Notes: generated from the sequence alone by a model not told the origin. Positions 1 through 11,348 are shown, counted from the first letter of the stretch. The stretch is DNA of 64,000 nucleotides from Voacanga thouarsii (GCA_026120185.1 JANUWF010002200.1:2664001-2728000); one strand, 5' to 3'. Program-made: numbers and translations.

Positions 1-235
1 TTTAATTCTCCACTTTTATTTAGCCATTGCAATTTGTATGGTTGCGGATACTTCCTTATTTCCAAGCCTATTTCTTCCACCGCATTAGCATTTATAACGT
101 TGGTGCAACTCCTACTATCAATGATTATGCTATAAGGTACTTGATTGATCAAGCATCTTGTATAAAAGATATTTTTCCTCTGTTGATGATGCTCATCCTC
201 CTTTACTTGCGTACTCAAAGATCTCCTAGCGACAC
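1..235 (-). pseudogene. G1 aspartic protease remnant, cut by the window edge
   Basis: On the minus strand this reads F-Y-T-R-C-L-I-N, then I-I-D-S-R-S-C-T-N-V, then K-Y-P-Q-P-Y-K-L-Q-W-L-N. The layout is that of the plant Ty3/gypsy protease domain, which cleaves the polyprotein. The catalytic D-S/T-G triad reads D-S-R, so the essential glycine is replaced. It directly follows gag in the expected order. Reverse transcriptase, RNase H and integrase would lie left of the window. Confidence 0.75.
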
Positions 236-374
236 CAAGTAATACACATACCTACCCAACTTCTTCACATTCTTCACTAGAGATTTTTTCTTCCTTTTGA
301 ATTTCTCCCAATTTCTCATATTCCTCTTCCTCGGACGAAATTTCACTATAGGCATTGGTATACATCACTCTCTT

Positions 375-1573
375 TTTTGGGCATTCGTGTACCGTATGTC
401 CATATCCCAAACAATGATAGCACTTGAGACTTCGGCTCCTCGGCTTCTCAATAGCCTTGCCTTTATCTCTATTTCCTTCCTTCTTCCCCCGGTTTATTGA
501 ATTCTCTAAGTGGCGGCCTTGGGACTCCTTTCTTATTAGGTATCGGCTTAGGAACTTCCTTAGGGAGTGGAGTTAGGTGGTTTCCTCTACTCTCAAATGG
601 TCTTCTCTTCAAGTGTTTTTCTACCTTTATAGCCATATGCACCATTTCCTCTAAGGTTTCATATGGATGCAACTCGACTACATTAGCTATTTCCCGATTC
701 AATCCACATTGAAATCTCGCTTTAGTGGTATGTGGATCTTTTTCAATAACCGCCCTCATCACCTTAAGTTCTTTGTGATAATCGTCAACACTTTCATTCC
801 CCTATCTTAGCACTTGAAACCTCTGATATAGCTCGTTGTAGTAGTGATATGGTACAAATCTTGTCCTCATGAGATTTTTCATCAATTCCTATGTCCCAAC
901 GGTATTTTTTCCCATTCTCCTTCTATTAGCCAAAACCTGCTGCCACCATACTAATGCATAGTCTGAAAATCCCAATACTGCCAACTTTACTTTATTTCTC
1001 TTACTATAATTTTGGCAATCAAATAGAATTTTCATTTTTCTTTCCCATTCAAAATACGCATCGGGATCACTTTTTCTTGAAAATTGTGGTACTTTCATTT
1101 TGATGTTTTTCAATTCCCGTTCTCCCTCATTTTTAATATCTCCTCCTACCTTTCATCACGTTACCCTGATATTGATCTCCATAGTTTTCCTCTGGGTATC
1201 ACTCTTCCCACTCAAATTCCTTCGCAATATTTCGTTCGACTCCCTTCATAGGATTCTCACCAAATCTCCCTCGGCCTTTTCCTTTACCTCATTTCAACTC
1301 GTTTCTCCCTCCTTGCATAGGAGCTTGTTGATATCCACTAATAGAATATTCATCCTATTCTTCCCTAGGTTGTGTATTCACAGGAGGTGTGTTGTAAGCT
1401 TTCGATTGCTCTTGTCCTCTCATTTGACTGGTGGTAGATGTTTGATCTTGTTGAGCTCAGAGTTCAGTTATCTCTCTCTAAATGCCCTCCATACTCCTTT
1501 GTAATGAAACAAGTATTTCACGAAGATCTCTTGGATCCTCTTGTGGTCTTCTTGCTCCACCAAGATTTAGCAT
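375..1573 (-). pseudogene. G1 gag (capsid-nucleocapsid) remnant
   Basis: The start ATG is at 1573-1571 and opens with M-L-N-L-G-G-A-R-R-P. Stops break the N-terminal part. Around 1113-889 comes the retrotransposon gag core, with Y-F-E-W-E-R-K, W-W-Q-Q and N-R-R-R. Around 762-469 follow G-L-N-R-E-I-A-N and the E-D/E-M-V-H-M-A-I-K-V-E motif, and at 425-375 the zinc knuckle C-Y-H-C-L-G-Y-G-H-T-V-H-E-C (CX2CX4HX4C). The capsid would package element RNA and the knuckle would bind it. Several in-frame stops and one small gap make it non-functional. The assignment to Ty3 gag is firm; the exact lineage is inferred. Confidence 0.85.
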
Positions 1574-2380
1574 AGTTGGCTCCTCTCCTTGAGTTATCGT
1601 TGGAGTTTAGGCTGATATTCCTACAAAAAGAGTTAAGAGAATAAATAGAAATTGGTTTCCTCACCCACTCCCTAAGTGTTTACACTCCATTCTTGTGTTT
1701 GCGCTCCTTGGCTATTCAAATGAGAAAATTTCTCTCTTGCCTTTTTGTTTACTCAATGTCTTGCTTGTCCAACTAAATTCCTCCCCAACATCAAAGGGTT
1801 TAGTTCACCTTAGTCCATTAGCTCTTAGGATTCTTTAATACAAAGGTCTTAGGACAATATAATTTAGTAAACACTTAGAGGTCAAGAACAAGTAGAGTAC
1901 AAGGTGTTCACAATATACAACAAGAAGATAGTTTAAAGAACACAATGAAACTCAACAACAATGTTTACACTAATTCCAAGGAATGAGTACGCGGATATTT
2001 GAATTAAGTTAGACTATACGTTAAGAAGGGATCTAGGATTATTTTATAGGAATAATGCTAATTTTAAAGCTACATTCTTACTTTGAGACATTTTATCAAA
2101 CACACGGTATTCATAGGGTATATGGTCATTGAGACTTTTTATCAAATACCTTATCTGCTAGATCTTCCTATGGAACTTTGCAAGCATATTTCTTCCCAAA
2201 CAAGCCCAATATAGTCACAACAATAAAAATTAATGTATTTCCAAGGATCTTTCTTCAACAAGTCATTCTTATTATTTTCTTTTTTATTTTTTTTATTTTT
2301 TAATTTTAACCAAGAAAACTCAAGATCAAATAACATTCTAGGTTTGATAGATCCAAGCTAAGATATAAATCTAAGCTTAA

Positions 2381-2396
2381 CCTTGCTCTAATACCA
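2381..2396 (-). other. G1 primer-binding site
   Basis: The minus strand reads TGGTATTAGAGCAAGG, four bases downstream of the LTR end. It differs by one T from the usual start TGGTATCAGAGC, which is complementary to the 3' end of initiator methionine tRNA. This would prime minus-strand DNA synthesis. The stretch 1574-2380 downstream is an untranslated leader with no gene that I can see. Confidence 0.8.
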
Positions 2397-2400
2397 AATT

Positions 2401-3402
2401 TGATATGAGCTTGAGAGAGAAAGTCTTTCATGGATAAAAACTTAAGCTAAGTGGCTTTTGTTTGAACTTTAGCATGGATAAAAACTTCAAGACAAACAAG
2501 ACAAATAAGAAAAGCAAGAAAGGACATAAAGAGATCAAGGAATGTAACAAAGAAAAACTCCTTTCGCACAAATAAAGAACCTTAAAAGAACTAGTTTTTA
2601 GAACCCTAAATTTAGTAGATAAAGGTCTACTAAAATAACACCTTAGAGCCCTTGACTTAGCAAGAAATCAAGAACTAAAAGGATAAGAAATTGTGGGATT
2701 TAAACAAGAAACAATAAGAACCCAAAAGATAAATAAGAAGTTCCCTTGTCGATTTCCAGATGAATTATTCTTAGAGTTTATAGACACTTACTCAAGGGTG
2801 GACTAAGCCCTTAGGTTGGTCTTGGATTGAGGTTGAACAAAGAATCTTTCCATGTTTCAAGCCTTCAAGATGAAATCTTCATTCTTGATTTAAAACGTGA
2901 TATGTATTGTGTTCTTCTTACATTACAAAAACTGTATATAACAGTGTTCTATCCCTGAACTAAACAACTCTTAAATATTATAAAAGGACCCCAAATTAGC
3001 TGAAAAATCGTCAGGGTTTGGGTCTCAGACCACAGCCAGTGTCGGTTTGGGCTCCTTAGGCCGGCGCTAAGTCCGTTCTAGAGGAACAGTACTTCGTGAC
3101 AAAAAATGAGAATTTTACAGTCCCTAACTGGTGCCGGGTCAGCTCTGCTGGCCATAGTTTCAGCGCGATCAACTTCTAGTCGTTGTTCTTTGTATACCAG
3201 CAGCAAGGTCTGCTTCCGTTCCTCTTCCGGCATTGCCCATATGCTATCCCACTTAAAATGTACTTGCAAATATGCTTGAAGGTTGTGTTGGAATTGTTTG
3301 GCACGGGCTCTCGTCACCGGACTGGGCAAGCTTGGTTTTGATTTGGTCTCGTCCTCTCCCCCTTCTTGAGCTCGATCCCCGTGCCTGGGTTGATTTCTAT
3401 CA
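2401..3402 (-). repeat. G1 5' LTR
   Basis: About 1,002 bp, bounded by TGATA and TATCA and lying immediately upstream (minus strand) of a tRNA-iMet type primer site. The boundary at 3402 is inferred from the matched termini, because the partner LTR is not in the window. A TATA-like CTTTTATAATAT occurs near 2985 on the minus strand. The first 325 bp are an open reading frame (see the pol tail entry). Confidence 0.75.
3078..3401 (-). CDS. C-terminal tail of a Ty3 polyprotein encoded inside the G1 LTR
   Basis: From the very first bases of the LTR an open frame of about 108 codons reads toward a TAG at 3078-3080. It contains the P-S-P-V-T-R-A-R-A-K-Q-F signature that closes many plant Ty3/gypsy polyproteins after integrase. 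No stop precedes it in the LTR, so in an intact element pol would read from the internal region into the 3' LTR. That arrangement is known for some chromoviruses (the CRM lineage). In this 5' LTR copy the segment has no upstream pol and is not expected to be translated. The alternative is a tandem element sharing this LTR, but the matched LTR ends argue against it. Confidence 0.6.
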   Translation of the reverse strand, partial: DRNQPRHGDRAQEGGEDETKSKPSLPSPVTRARAKQFQHNLQAYLQVHFKWDSIWAMPEEERKQTLLLVYKEQRLEVDRAETMASRADPAPVRDCKILIFCHEVLFL

Positions 3403-4616
3403 ATATATAATGTATGAACCTAATGAACAATCCCTCAAATAGAACACTTGTAACTATTTGTGCTACTTTCCAGCTCTATCCTTGAAAATTTTATCTTTTT
3501 TATCCCTGTACACTTGATTATTGACAGCTCCATCTCTATGTTTGCTTCATATCAGAAATGTCATGCAGTTTTTTGGTAAAAGGAGTTACTCTCTACTTTA
3601 TAAAAGCCGTTTAATTCTCTACTTTATAAAAGCTATTTAATCTTAGAAAACAAAAATTGTATATCAGACATGTCATGCAATTTTTTCAACATTGGTCTGA
3701 GCATGGTCATATGAAAGCTATTTAATTCTCTTTTTATATGTTTCTTTTGTCTTGCTCTCTTTTTCTTTGCTAACCAGTAATGTTCCTACGTACTATTTAT
3801 CTTTGGCTTCTTATTTATGGTTGCAAAACTATGAATTATCAAGAAGTTGAAATACATAACAAACCAAAAGTTGAACTGAAGTATGTATTTTTGCCTATTT
3901 CAATTTTTCTGCCCACTGATGTTAACATTTCTTGCTAGAAACCTATTTTCATATTAGGAGTAATGAAAGATCCAATACTTTATAATAGGAGTTCACTTCA
4001 ATTTTTTACATCATTTTCTGGTTTTTCATGTTCTTTTTTGAATAGAGTGAACTGTTATGACTTTATTTCTCCAAGTTGTTGTATCAATGTCCACATAACA
4101 TAAAGTTGTTGTGCTAACTTAGTTGAAAATTATCTGGAATACTTGACAACCATAGGATGCTGCCTTGATGTGGGATCTTTGTCACATGAATCCGGTGATA
4201 AAGAAGTGGTAGAATTGATTATTGAGTTAGCACAACTTGAAGAATAAGGAGATTTACAATTAGGTGAAAATGATGACAAAAAAAAAAAAAAAAGAAGAAG
4301 AAAGGAATATAAGTGACGAGAGTTTAGAGAATAAGGAAAATGAATTATTAGAAGAATTCGATGAATAAAAATAGTAAGTCCCAATTAATTTTTTTGTGGC
4401 ATTTTTTTAAAATCCAATAAAACAAGCTGTGAAGCATTAGTGAAACAAGATGTCAAGCATCCTCTTTCTTATATAGCCTTCAATAAGCTGTTAAGTATTC
4501 ATCTGCTACTTCTGGGCAAAACGTATTTATATTGAATAGGATATTACGTGATCCATACTCATGTTTTGATCATAACTTTTATTTTTATTTTTTTCTTTTC
4601 TTCTTCTTTTGCAGAG
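3403..4616 (+). other. D1 interior without a recognised gene
   Basis: AT-rich stretch between the G1 insertion and the transposase-like pseudogene. A short run at 4150-4240 reads plausibly as acidic protein on the plus strand (D-V-G-S-L-S-H-E-S-G-D-K-E), is followed by a stop and a poly-A/AG tract, and could be a lost 5' exon. I recognise nothing else. Confidence 0.4.
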
Positions 4617-6440
4617 ATGGATAATCCAAATCTAATACGTGCATCAACTAATAGGGTTAACAATTCAGATCACTTTTTGGAGGAGTACCGTTCTCAGTCT
4701 TATCTGGCCTTAGGTAGTCACCCTTTACGAGTGATACGTAGTCACACTTCTCCTGCGATAGGGTTACAATTAGGGACAGAGACTAATACTCCAATTAGTA
4801 ACACTGTATCATTTGCCTCATCCGGTGTACTAGATACAAGGACATTGATTGAGTCATATGGTGATATGTAAGTACAGTATGTGAATTTATGTTTGTTATT
4901 AAATTCATAATGATTTTTATATTTTCATACGTTATTTGCCTAAGTTATTTTTATTCTAACTTTCAATGTTATAATACTATGTTCATGAAACATAATGATT
5001 TTGCAATCAAAGTGTGCATTGTTCGTCAGTGATATCATTCATAAGAGGTATTTTAAACCATACCTCAGCTTTGCTAAGGTGCCTGGGGATGTTAAAGAAG
5101 TATGGTGGGGTGAGTTCATGATACTTTTCACTTGCACTAAATTCTTGGAATGCTGTTTTATCAAAGAAACAATATTTTACCTATTTCACATGCTCAACTT
5201 TTTTTTTTTTTTTTTTTGGGTGCCATGATTGCCATTTATATTTTGAATAGTCTCTAATATAATTAAAGAAAACAAATTACCTATTTCAATTCATTTAAAA
5301 TGTTCTATTTAGTTAAAGATGTAACAAATGCCTTATTTTATTTTTATTCTTCTTTAGAATATACTTGCATCAAATTCCTTTTTAACTTAATCATACTACT
5401 TTTTTTGCAGAAATTGTATAGATGGGATCTTCTATATGAAGGGAGTATCAGGAAAGCATGGTAGGCTTATTGTGCAAGTAGATTAAAAGATCACTTGCAC
5501 AGAGACCACAAATCCAAACGAAAACCACATTGGATCTCTGATACTATTTATCAAAAGTTGTGTGAAGAGTGGGCTAAGAAAGATTATATGAAGAAAGGCA
5601 AGCATATGCACCCCATCCATGTGTAACGATGGATGGGGTGCATCGAGATACTTTGGTGGATCTATTTTCTTTTCGAAGCATGAAGCTAGGATGGAATGTA
5701 AATATTATATTTTTTCCTAGCTACCACTTCTGCCATCCCATTATTCTCACTTCTAGTACATCACTCTTCAAATGAATGTTTGTCACTTTTTTGCATTTTT
5801 CTATAGAGAGAGAAGATGGGGGGATCAATTTGCATACCATAGACATTGGGAACAACTCCACACTATTCAAAGAGATTATCTTGAAAAAAGGCAATTCATA
5901 GACTCTAAACCTAAGCAAACTGGGGCAGATATTATTTTTATTGATCTTCACATTTTCTTTTCCTTTATCAACATAAGATTGTATGTAAATAACTTTTTAA
6001 TGTCTTATTTTTTAGGAAAAATTTGATTCCTTTGTTGAGAAACAAAATCAACAAACTTAAGGCTCTTTAGGTTCCTCACAAGCCATAAATGAGAAAGACT
6101 TTTTTACTATTGCTGCAAGGTGACTAAATAAGGGTCATGTGTATGGGATGGGCTCCAAAAATAAACGAATCAAAGTAAGAAAAAATTTGCAAATTGGTGC
6201 ATTTCAATCACAAGCTTCCTTTGCAGAAAGAGAGACAATTAGCAACCTTACTTCCAAGCTTAGGAAGGTGGAAAAGAAGTTGGTCACTAAAGATAAGAAA
6301 ATTTAATTTTTGCAAGACCAACAAAAAAAAGATGCAATAGACTTTATATGAGCTACAAGGAAGCAATAGGAGTATATGCATGAATGATGCTTCTGCTGCT
6401 GTTGATGACTTAGGATCCGATGATAATGATTTGACTTGAT
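4617..6440 (+). pseudogene. Plant transposase (Ptta/En/Spm, TNPA-like) pseudogene
   Basis: The ATG at 4617 follows a TTTTGCAG acceptor-like run. Segments separated by intron-like gaps read in order: a serine/threonine-rich start ending at a GTAAG donor (4868); K-V-P-G-D-V-K-E-V-W-W (about 5070-5107); L-Y-R-W-D with R-L-K-D and K-P-H-W-I-S-D (5411-5580); a G-G-S-I-F-F-S-K-H-E-A-R-M box (about 5652-5690); R-E-D-G-G-I-N-L-H-T (about 5812); and G-H-V-Y-G-M-G-S with a lysine-rich coiled tail (6016-6340). This order matches the plant transposase family whose members bind subterminal repeats of CACTA elements. At least five in-frame stops occur. No DDE transposase (TNPD-like) was found in the part of D1 that is visible. 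Confidence 0.7.
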
Positions 6441-6769
6441 ATATTTTCTATTCTTTCCCATCCATCTGTGAATGAATGGTTAAGTTTTATTACTCTTAGT
6501 ACATTTTTTGGGACTTTTAGATTTTATGTGAATGAATGCTTAAGTTTTATGTTGATTGGTACATTAGTTTTCTATGTGAAGTAGTTGTTATATGCCATTT
6601 GAATTGCGTATGTGCGTGTTTTAAATGTCGAGTGGTTGTTGTTGAATAGGAAATGAGTTTTGAATGTTAAGTTGGTTGTTGTTGAAGGGGAAACAGGGTA
6701 CAGGAGTTCAGCATTGTTGAAATGTGCTTGTTGTTGAAAGGGAAGGAAATAGGGGATTTCTCGGCTTGT

Positions 6770-7170
6770 AATTGGTGACTGTTCGGTCGCAGTTTTGCAA
6801 TTGCATTGTGAACGAATAACGACCTAAAGTAGCAAATAATTAAATAAAATTAGAGATGTTCAGTCGTAAATCAGTCTGTGATTGCGGCCAATCTGCAACC
6901 GAAAGTAACCACCATATTTTTTTAAAATAAATAAAATATAGACCGCATCGTAATTCAATAGCAAGAACCTAAGCTGATGATGCAATACGGTAACCAAATC
7001 AATGACTCTTTTGCAACCAACTTTCAGTCGCAAATTATTCGATCATAATTTCAATTTAGCTACTGCTTTTACGCATGTGCGACTATGAAGTCGCTAATCG
7101 GTCGCAATAATCAGTTTTGCAACTGAATTGCGATCGATATAGTGGTCACAATTGCCTTTTTCTTGTAGTG
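6770..7170 (+). repeat. D1 subterminal repeats and 3' terminal inverted repeat
   Basis: Variants of a TCGGTCGCAA / TCAGTCGCAAAT / GATTGCGGCC motif recur in both directions (about 6783, 6860, 6878, 7027, 7092, 7100, 7128) and end in the CACTA terminus at 7155-7170. In CACTA elements such motifs are the binding sites of the TNPA-like protein. The stretch 6441-6769 before it is 3' flank of the pseudogene with no feature I recognise. Confidence 0.7.
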
Positions 7171-7580
7171 TAAGAAATTGAAAGAGAAATGTCTCTAATT
7201 CTAATGAGGACGAATTAGACGCAAATCTGGTTGTTAGGAGAGGCAAGAACAAGAAAAGGAATAGTAAAGGGAGGAATAAGTCATGTTCCAAATCGAGGTC
7301 TGACAGACTTCAGTGTTTTCATTGTAAAGAGTTAGGGCACATTAGAAAAATTGTCCACGATGGAAAAAGGGGCAAAAAAAAAAAATGAATCAAATAATAA
7401 TGCTAGTGCAGCTATAGTTCAGACGAGTTTTGATGAAGGAGAACGCAATGATGTTTTTACTATTAGTACTTCAAGTTTTGCAAATGCCTGGGTCATGGAC
7501 ACTAGTGCATCTTATCACATGACATTTTTAAAAAATCTATTTACTTCCCTTAAGAAGTGGAATGGTAGTGTGAAATTAGG
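7171..7580 (+). pseudogene. C1 gag C-terminus and aspartic protease remnant
   Basis: A basic stretch rich in R/K/S/N leads to the zinc knuckle C-F-H-C-K-E-L-G-H-I-R-K starting at 7314. A 1-nt deletion just after I-R-K shifts the frame and removes the last cysteine; restoring the frame mentally would give N-C-P. In the shifted frame protein resumes at 7351 and reaches the protease box W-V-M-D-T-S-A-S-Y-H-M-T (about 7489-7524), where the family has D-S-G-A-S; the glycine is replaced by serine. The gene is cut at 7580 by MITE M1 and resumes at 8001. Confidence 0.8.
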
Positions 7581-7995
7581 GACTCGTATGATAAAACTAA
7601 AATCTGAAGTCTGAAGTTTGAATATTTAAGTACTAAATTTTGAAAACTAAAGTCTGAAAATTAAATTTGAAATCTAAAGTTTGAATCTGAAATTTAAATT
7701 ATTTATTATTCATTTTTATACTATATTTTATTGCAATATAGATTAAATATAAAAGAATATTAATAATTACATGAACATTTTATATATTTAGACTTCAAAC
7801 TTATGTAACTTTCAATTCACTTAAAATTTATAACAGGATTTCAGTACGTGTTAGTCAATTAAGTGAGAACAAAAATTTGTTATCAAATGCACTTAATTAA
7901 TTAAGTATTTAATATTAGCCGTTATCAAATGTACTTAATAAAATAAGTACTTATTTAATTAATTTTATATGCTTAATTGAGTTGCCAAACAAGCC
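7581..7995 (+). mobile_element. M1: MITE inserted in C1 (hAT-like)
   Basis: The copia frame breaks at 7580 and resumes cleanly at 8001, which defines a 415-bp insert. The 5-bp target duplication TTAGG is at 7576-7580 and 7996-8000. The ends are imperfect inverted repeats: GACTCGTATGATAAAAC on the left, and GGCTTGTTTGGCAAC as the complement of the right end. The body is very AT-rich with short repeats of 'AAAGTCTGAA' type and no coding capacity. The G-CTTGTTTGG end is common in non-autonomous hAT-like elements; the superfamily is inferred. Confidence 0.65.
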
Positions 7996-8000
7996 TTAGG

Positions 8001-10970
8001 TGATGATAATGAGCTTAATTAGTGATAAGGGTAGTGGTTCTATGCAGATTAATATGTATGATGGGATTGTCAAAACACTTGATGCTTGGTATGTTCTTGA
8101 CTTATGAAAAAAATTGATTTCTTTAGGTGCACTTGATAAACAAGAAGACTATTCTATTAGAGATAGGCAAATCATAGTTTTAAAAAGTGCTCTAACAATA
8201 ATAAAAGGTAAATTGTAGCATGGAATTTACTTAATGGGAAATTTAGTGATGGTAACAGTGATAGTCTTTTATTCATTAGATTAATATGATAATTTTACAA
8301 AGTTATGGTACTACAAATTGGGTCATATGAGTGAGAAGGAGCTTGTAATATTGAGTAAATAAGAATTGTTAGATGGGGAAAAAATATAAAAACTAAAATT
8401 TTATAAGACTCGTGTTATGGGTAAGCAACACAGGATTAAGTTTAGTTCTGGTAAACATACCTCTATGAGTATCCTTGAATATATTCATTCGGATTTGTGG
8501 GGTCCTTCTCTTGTTGAGTCTTATGGTAGATGTAATTATTTTGTTACTTTTATTGATTACTACTCTAGAAAAGTTTGGGTAGATTTTCTAAAATCAAAAG
8601 ATGAGGCATTTGGGCGGTTCAAGACATGAAAGACTGTGGTTGAAAATTTGACTAGAATACAAGTTAAGACACTTAGAATAGAGAATGTGATGGAATTCTG
8701 TAGTACTCCATTCGATGAGTTCTGTAAGAAAGAAGGAATAGTGAGGCACTGCACTGTACAACATATACTACAACAGAATGGAGCTGCAAAATTCAAGAAC
8801 CAAACACTTTTGCAGTGTGCTCGATACTTGTGATTGAATGCTAAACTTCTAAAGCAATTCTGGGCTAAGGTAGTTAACACTACTTGTTATTTGGTAAATA
8901 GATCTTTATCAACTGTAATTGATTTTAAAACTCCTCAAGAGATATGGTCTAGTTCTCCCACTGATTATTTTGGCTTATGTATCTTTGGTTGTCCTATATG
9001 TTCTCATGTTAATAATGGTAAACTGGAGCATAGGGCAATAAAATGCGTATTTCTAGGGTATGCTACTAGAGTTAAAGGGTATAGATTGTGGTGTACTGAA
9101 AAAAATAGAATTTTGATATTTATTATTAGCAGAGATGTTACTTTTGATGAGTTTGCTATGTTTGGCCAAAGAGAGGAGCTTAGTGATCTTGCAGGTATTA
9201 AAGATTAGGATGCTAACTAGAAAATAGAGTTTGAGATTGAAACTCTAAAAAAAAAAAAATGACTACAATCTTGTAGAAAAGCTCGAGAATGTATAAAGAT
9301 AGAACCACAAAGCATAGTAATAAGAAGAGGAAGAAGAGAAATCAAGAAGCCTCAGAGGTATGCAGATTGTGTTGATGTTATTGATACAGATTATGTTGCA
9401 TATGCATGTTTTGGTAGTAGTAGAGAATATTGATTCTGATGAACCAGGATCATACAAAGAGGTAATGCAGAGTAAAGAGGTGATAAAATAGTTAATCGTC
9501 ATGAATGAAGAGATGATATCTCTTAAGAGAAATAAAAAATAAGACCTAGTATTATTACCAAGAGGAGTGAAACTAGTAGGATGCAAAAAGGTTTTCAAGA
9601 AGAAAGAAGATATTCCTAGGTTGAAGTAACTAGGTTTAAGGCAAGGCTTGTGGCAAAGGCTTTTTCAAAAAATGAGAAAATAGACTACCATGAAGTATTC
9701 TCAACAGTTGTGAAGCATAAAACTATTCGTGTTTTTCTAGCCATGGTGATAGATCTTAAGTTAGAACAACTTGATATGAAAGTTGCATTCTTATATAAGA
9801 ATTTAGAAGAATAGATTTATATGTCACAACCAGAGGGATTTCTTAATTCTAAAAAGAAAGACTATATGTGTTTGTTGAAAAAAATCCTTGTATGGTTTGA
9901 AACAGTCTTCCAAGGAATGGTATAAAAAGTTTGATGCATTTATAATTTCTTAAGAGTTTATACAGAATGCTTTTAATACTATGTTTACTCTAAAAAATTA
10001 TCAGATAGTTCCTTTATATATTTGTTGCCATATGTAGATGACATGTTGATTGCAATGAAGAGTAAGGCTGAAATTGATAGGTTGAGGATTCTATTAAGTA
10101 GTGAGTTTGAGATGAAGGATATAGGTATAGCCAAGAAGATTTTGGGTATGAAAAATTGGAGAGACAAGAGGGCAGGATTACTATATGTATCTTATAAGAA
10201 CTATATTGAAAAATTACTACAGTCTTCTTAGATGAAACATTCTAAGTCGATTTATCCTTATTTAGCTGCACACTTTAAACTTAATGCTAGTGCACTACTT
10301 AATATAGATAAAAAGAAGAATTACATAAGTAAAGTTCCCTACTCTAGTCCTATTAGAAGCTTGATGTATGTTATGATATGTACTAGGCCAGATTTGGCTT
10401 ATGCTATGAGTGTAGTAAGCATTTTTATGAGTAATCCTAATAAAACTCACTAAGAGGCAATTAAATGGATTAGGCAATACTTAAGAGGTACAATTGATAT
10501 TTGTTTAGTTTATAGTACTAATAATTCTACTAATAGACATGTTAACTATGCAGAATCTGATTATAGTGGAGACTTTATTAAAAAAAGATCCTTGACGTGT
10601 TATATCTTTACTGCCTATAGATGTACTATTAGTTAGAAGTAACACTTCAACTTATAGTTGCTTGTTCTATAACTAAAATGGAGTACATGTTAGTGACAGA
10701 AGGGTTAAGGAAGATATGTGGTTGCATGGTCTTATTGATGGCTTGGGTTTAGATATTGAGAAACCTATTATTTATTATGATAGTCAGAGTGTATTAGGCT
10801 TGGTCAAAAATCCAATTTATCATGAAAGATCAAAGTACATATAGAAGATAAGTTGTTCTCTATAGAGAATATAGCCACAACTAATAATCTCGTAGATGTG
10901 TTAACAAAACCATTGTCTATAGAGAAGTTCAAGCATTGCTTGGACTTCGTAAATGTTTGCATAGCATAAG
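8001..10970 (+). pseudogene. C1 pol: integrase, reverse transcriptase, RNase H remnant
   Basis: Plus-strand fragments in order: Y-V-L-D-L and S-L-G-A-L-D (protease to integrase linker, 8090-8140), Y-K-L-G-H-M-S-E-K (about 8318), the integrase core (I-H-S-D-L-W-G-P at 8480-8510, N-G-A-A-K-F at 8775), the G-Y-A-T-R-V-K-G-Y segment (9058), F-K-A-R-L-V-A-K (9630), L-D-M-K-V-A-F-L (9770), the reverse transcriptase motif Y-V-D-D-M-L-I-A (10027-10050), and RNase H with the closing D-V-L-T-K-P-L-S tail (about 10890). Many stops and frameshifts (for example at 8629, 8833, 9208, 10231, 10453) show long decay. Gene order fixes it as Ty1/copia. Confidence 0.85.
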
Positions 10971-11035
10971 GCCTTTCGGTGCATGGATGGCAGGTAGGCC
11001 TTCTTGTATTTTTGATAATTTGGAAAATTCAAGTT

Positions 11036-11348
11036 AAGGTGGAGAATTATTAGTTATCTTAAATTATTGTGGCGATATGAATTGATGACCCAACTCGAAA
11101 TTTTGGGAGCATAACCCGAAAGGAGAATTTTTTGAGGTCTATGGGGGTAACATGTATTTCTTATAAGTATTTAATTTGAGGAATTGCAATAGCAAACTTC
11201 TCTATAATAGTTTTTCAGAAAGAAATAAGAAATCTCTTTCTTTACTCGTGGACATAGGTCACATTAAACGAACCACATAAATCTTGTGTATCTTTTAAAT
11301 TTTTTTCTTACTTCTACTTCCTTCTGTTATTGTTGTTTTTCCATAATA
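11036..11348 (+). repeat. C1 polypurine tract and 3' LTR
   Basis: The purine run AAGGTGGAGAA (11036-11046) is the expected polypurine primer of plus-strand synthesis. The LTR would then start at 11048 with TATTAGTTATC (the usual TG mutated to TA) and end near 11348. A TATA-like TTATAAGTATTTAA lies at 11162. The right boundary is a guess from composition, since no partner LTR is visible. Confidence 0.5.

Larger units (their letters stand above)
1..3402 (-). mobile_element. G1: Ty3/gypsy LTR retrotransposon, truncated by window edge
   Basis: Read on the minus strand the order is LTR (3402 to 2401), primer-binding site, leader, gag with a CCHC zinc knuckle, then aspartic protease running off the left edge. 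This is the 5' half of a Ty3/gypsy element; the gag and protease wording is that of plant chromovirus-type elements. The LTR begins TGATAGAAAT and ends CATATCA, so its ends are inverted TGATA/TATCA. In-frame stops in gag show it is dead. The flank at 3403 starts ATATA, the probable target duplication; its partner lies outside the window. It appears to sit inside CACTA element D1. Confidence 0.85.
3403..7170 (+). mobile_element. D1: CACTA (En/Spm) DNA transposon, right part
   Basis: The right end is at 7170. The last 16 bases, CCTTTTTCTTGTAGTG, are the inverse of the classic CACTACAAGAAAAAGG end of plant CACTA transposons. Inside lies a broken gene of the plant transposase (Ptta/En/Spm) family and, near the end, subterminal repeats. 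Sequence right of 7170 is the middle of a copia gag, so D1 inserted into C1. The left end is not visible; G1, inserted at about 3402, and the window edge explain its absence. The expected 3-bp duplication would be TAA (7171-7173). Confidence 0.8.
7171..11348 (+). mobile_element. C1: Ty1/copia retrotransposon, 5' part displaced by D1
   Basis: Zinc knuckle, protease, integrase, reverse transcriptase and RNase H follow in the Ty1/copia order (integrase before reverse transcriptase) and end with a polypurine tract and a short LTR. The 5' LTR and N-terminal gag lie left of the CACTA insertion, outside the window. The element is further broken by MITE M1 and many stops. Confidence 0.88.

Noticed and set aside
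3060..3402. Tandem Ty3 elements sharing one LTR (pol tail of one element upstream of another)
   Set aside because: The frame starts exactly at the LTR edge and the LTR has matched TGATA/TATCA ends including this part, so a coding LTR explains it more simply.
4548..4616. Signal-peptide-like hydrophobic start of the open frame at 4548
   Set aside because: The hydrophobic codons fall in the T-rich run before a TTTTGCAG acceptor-like site. The conserved part starts at about 4617, so the run is better read as an intron end.
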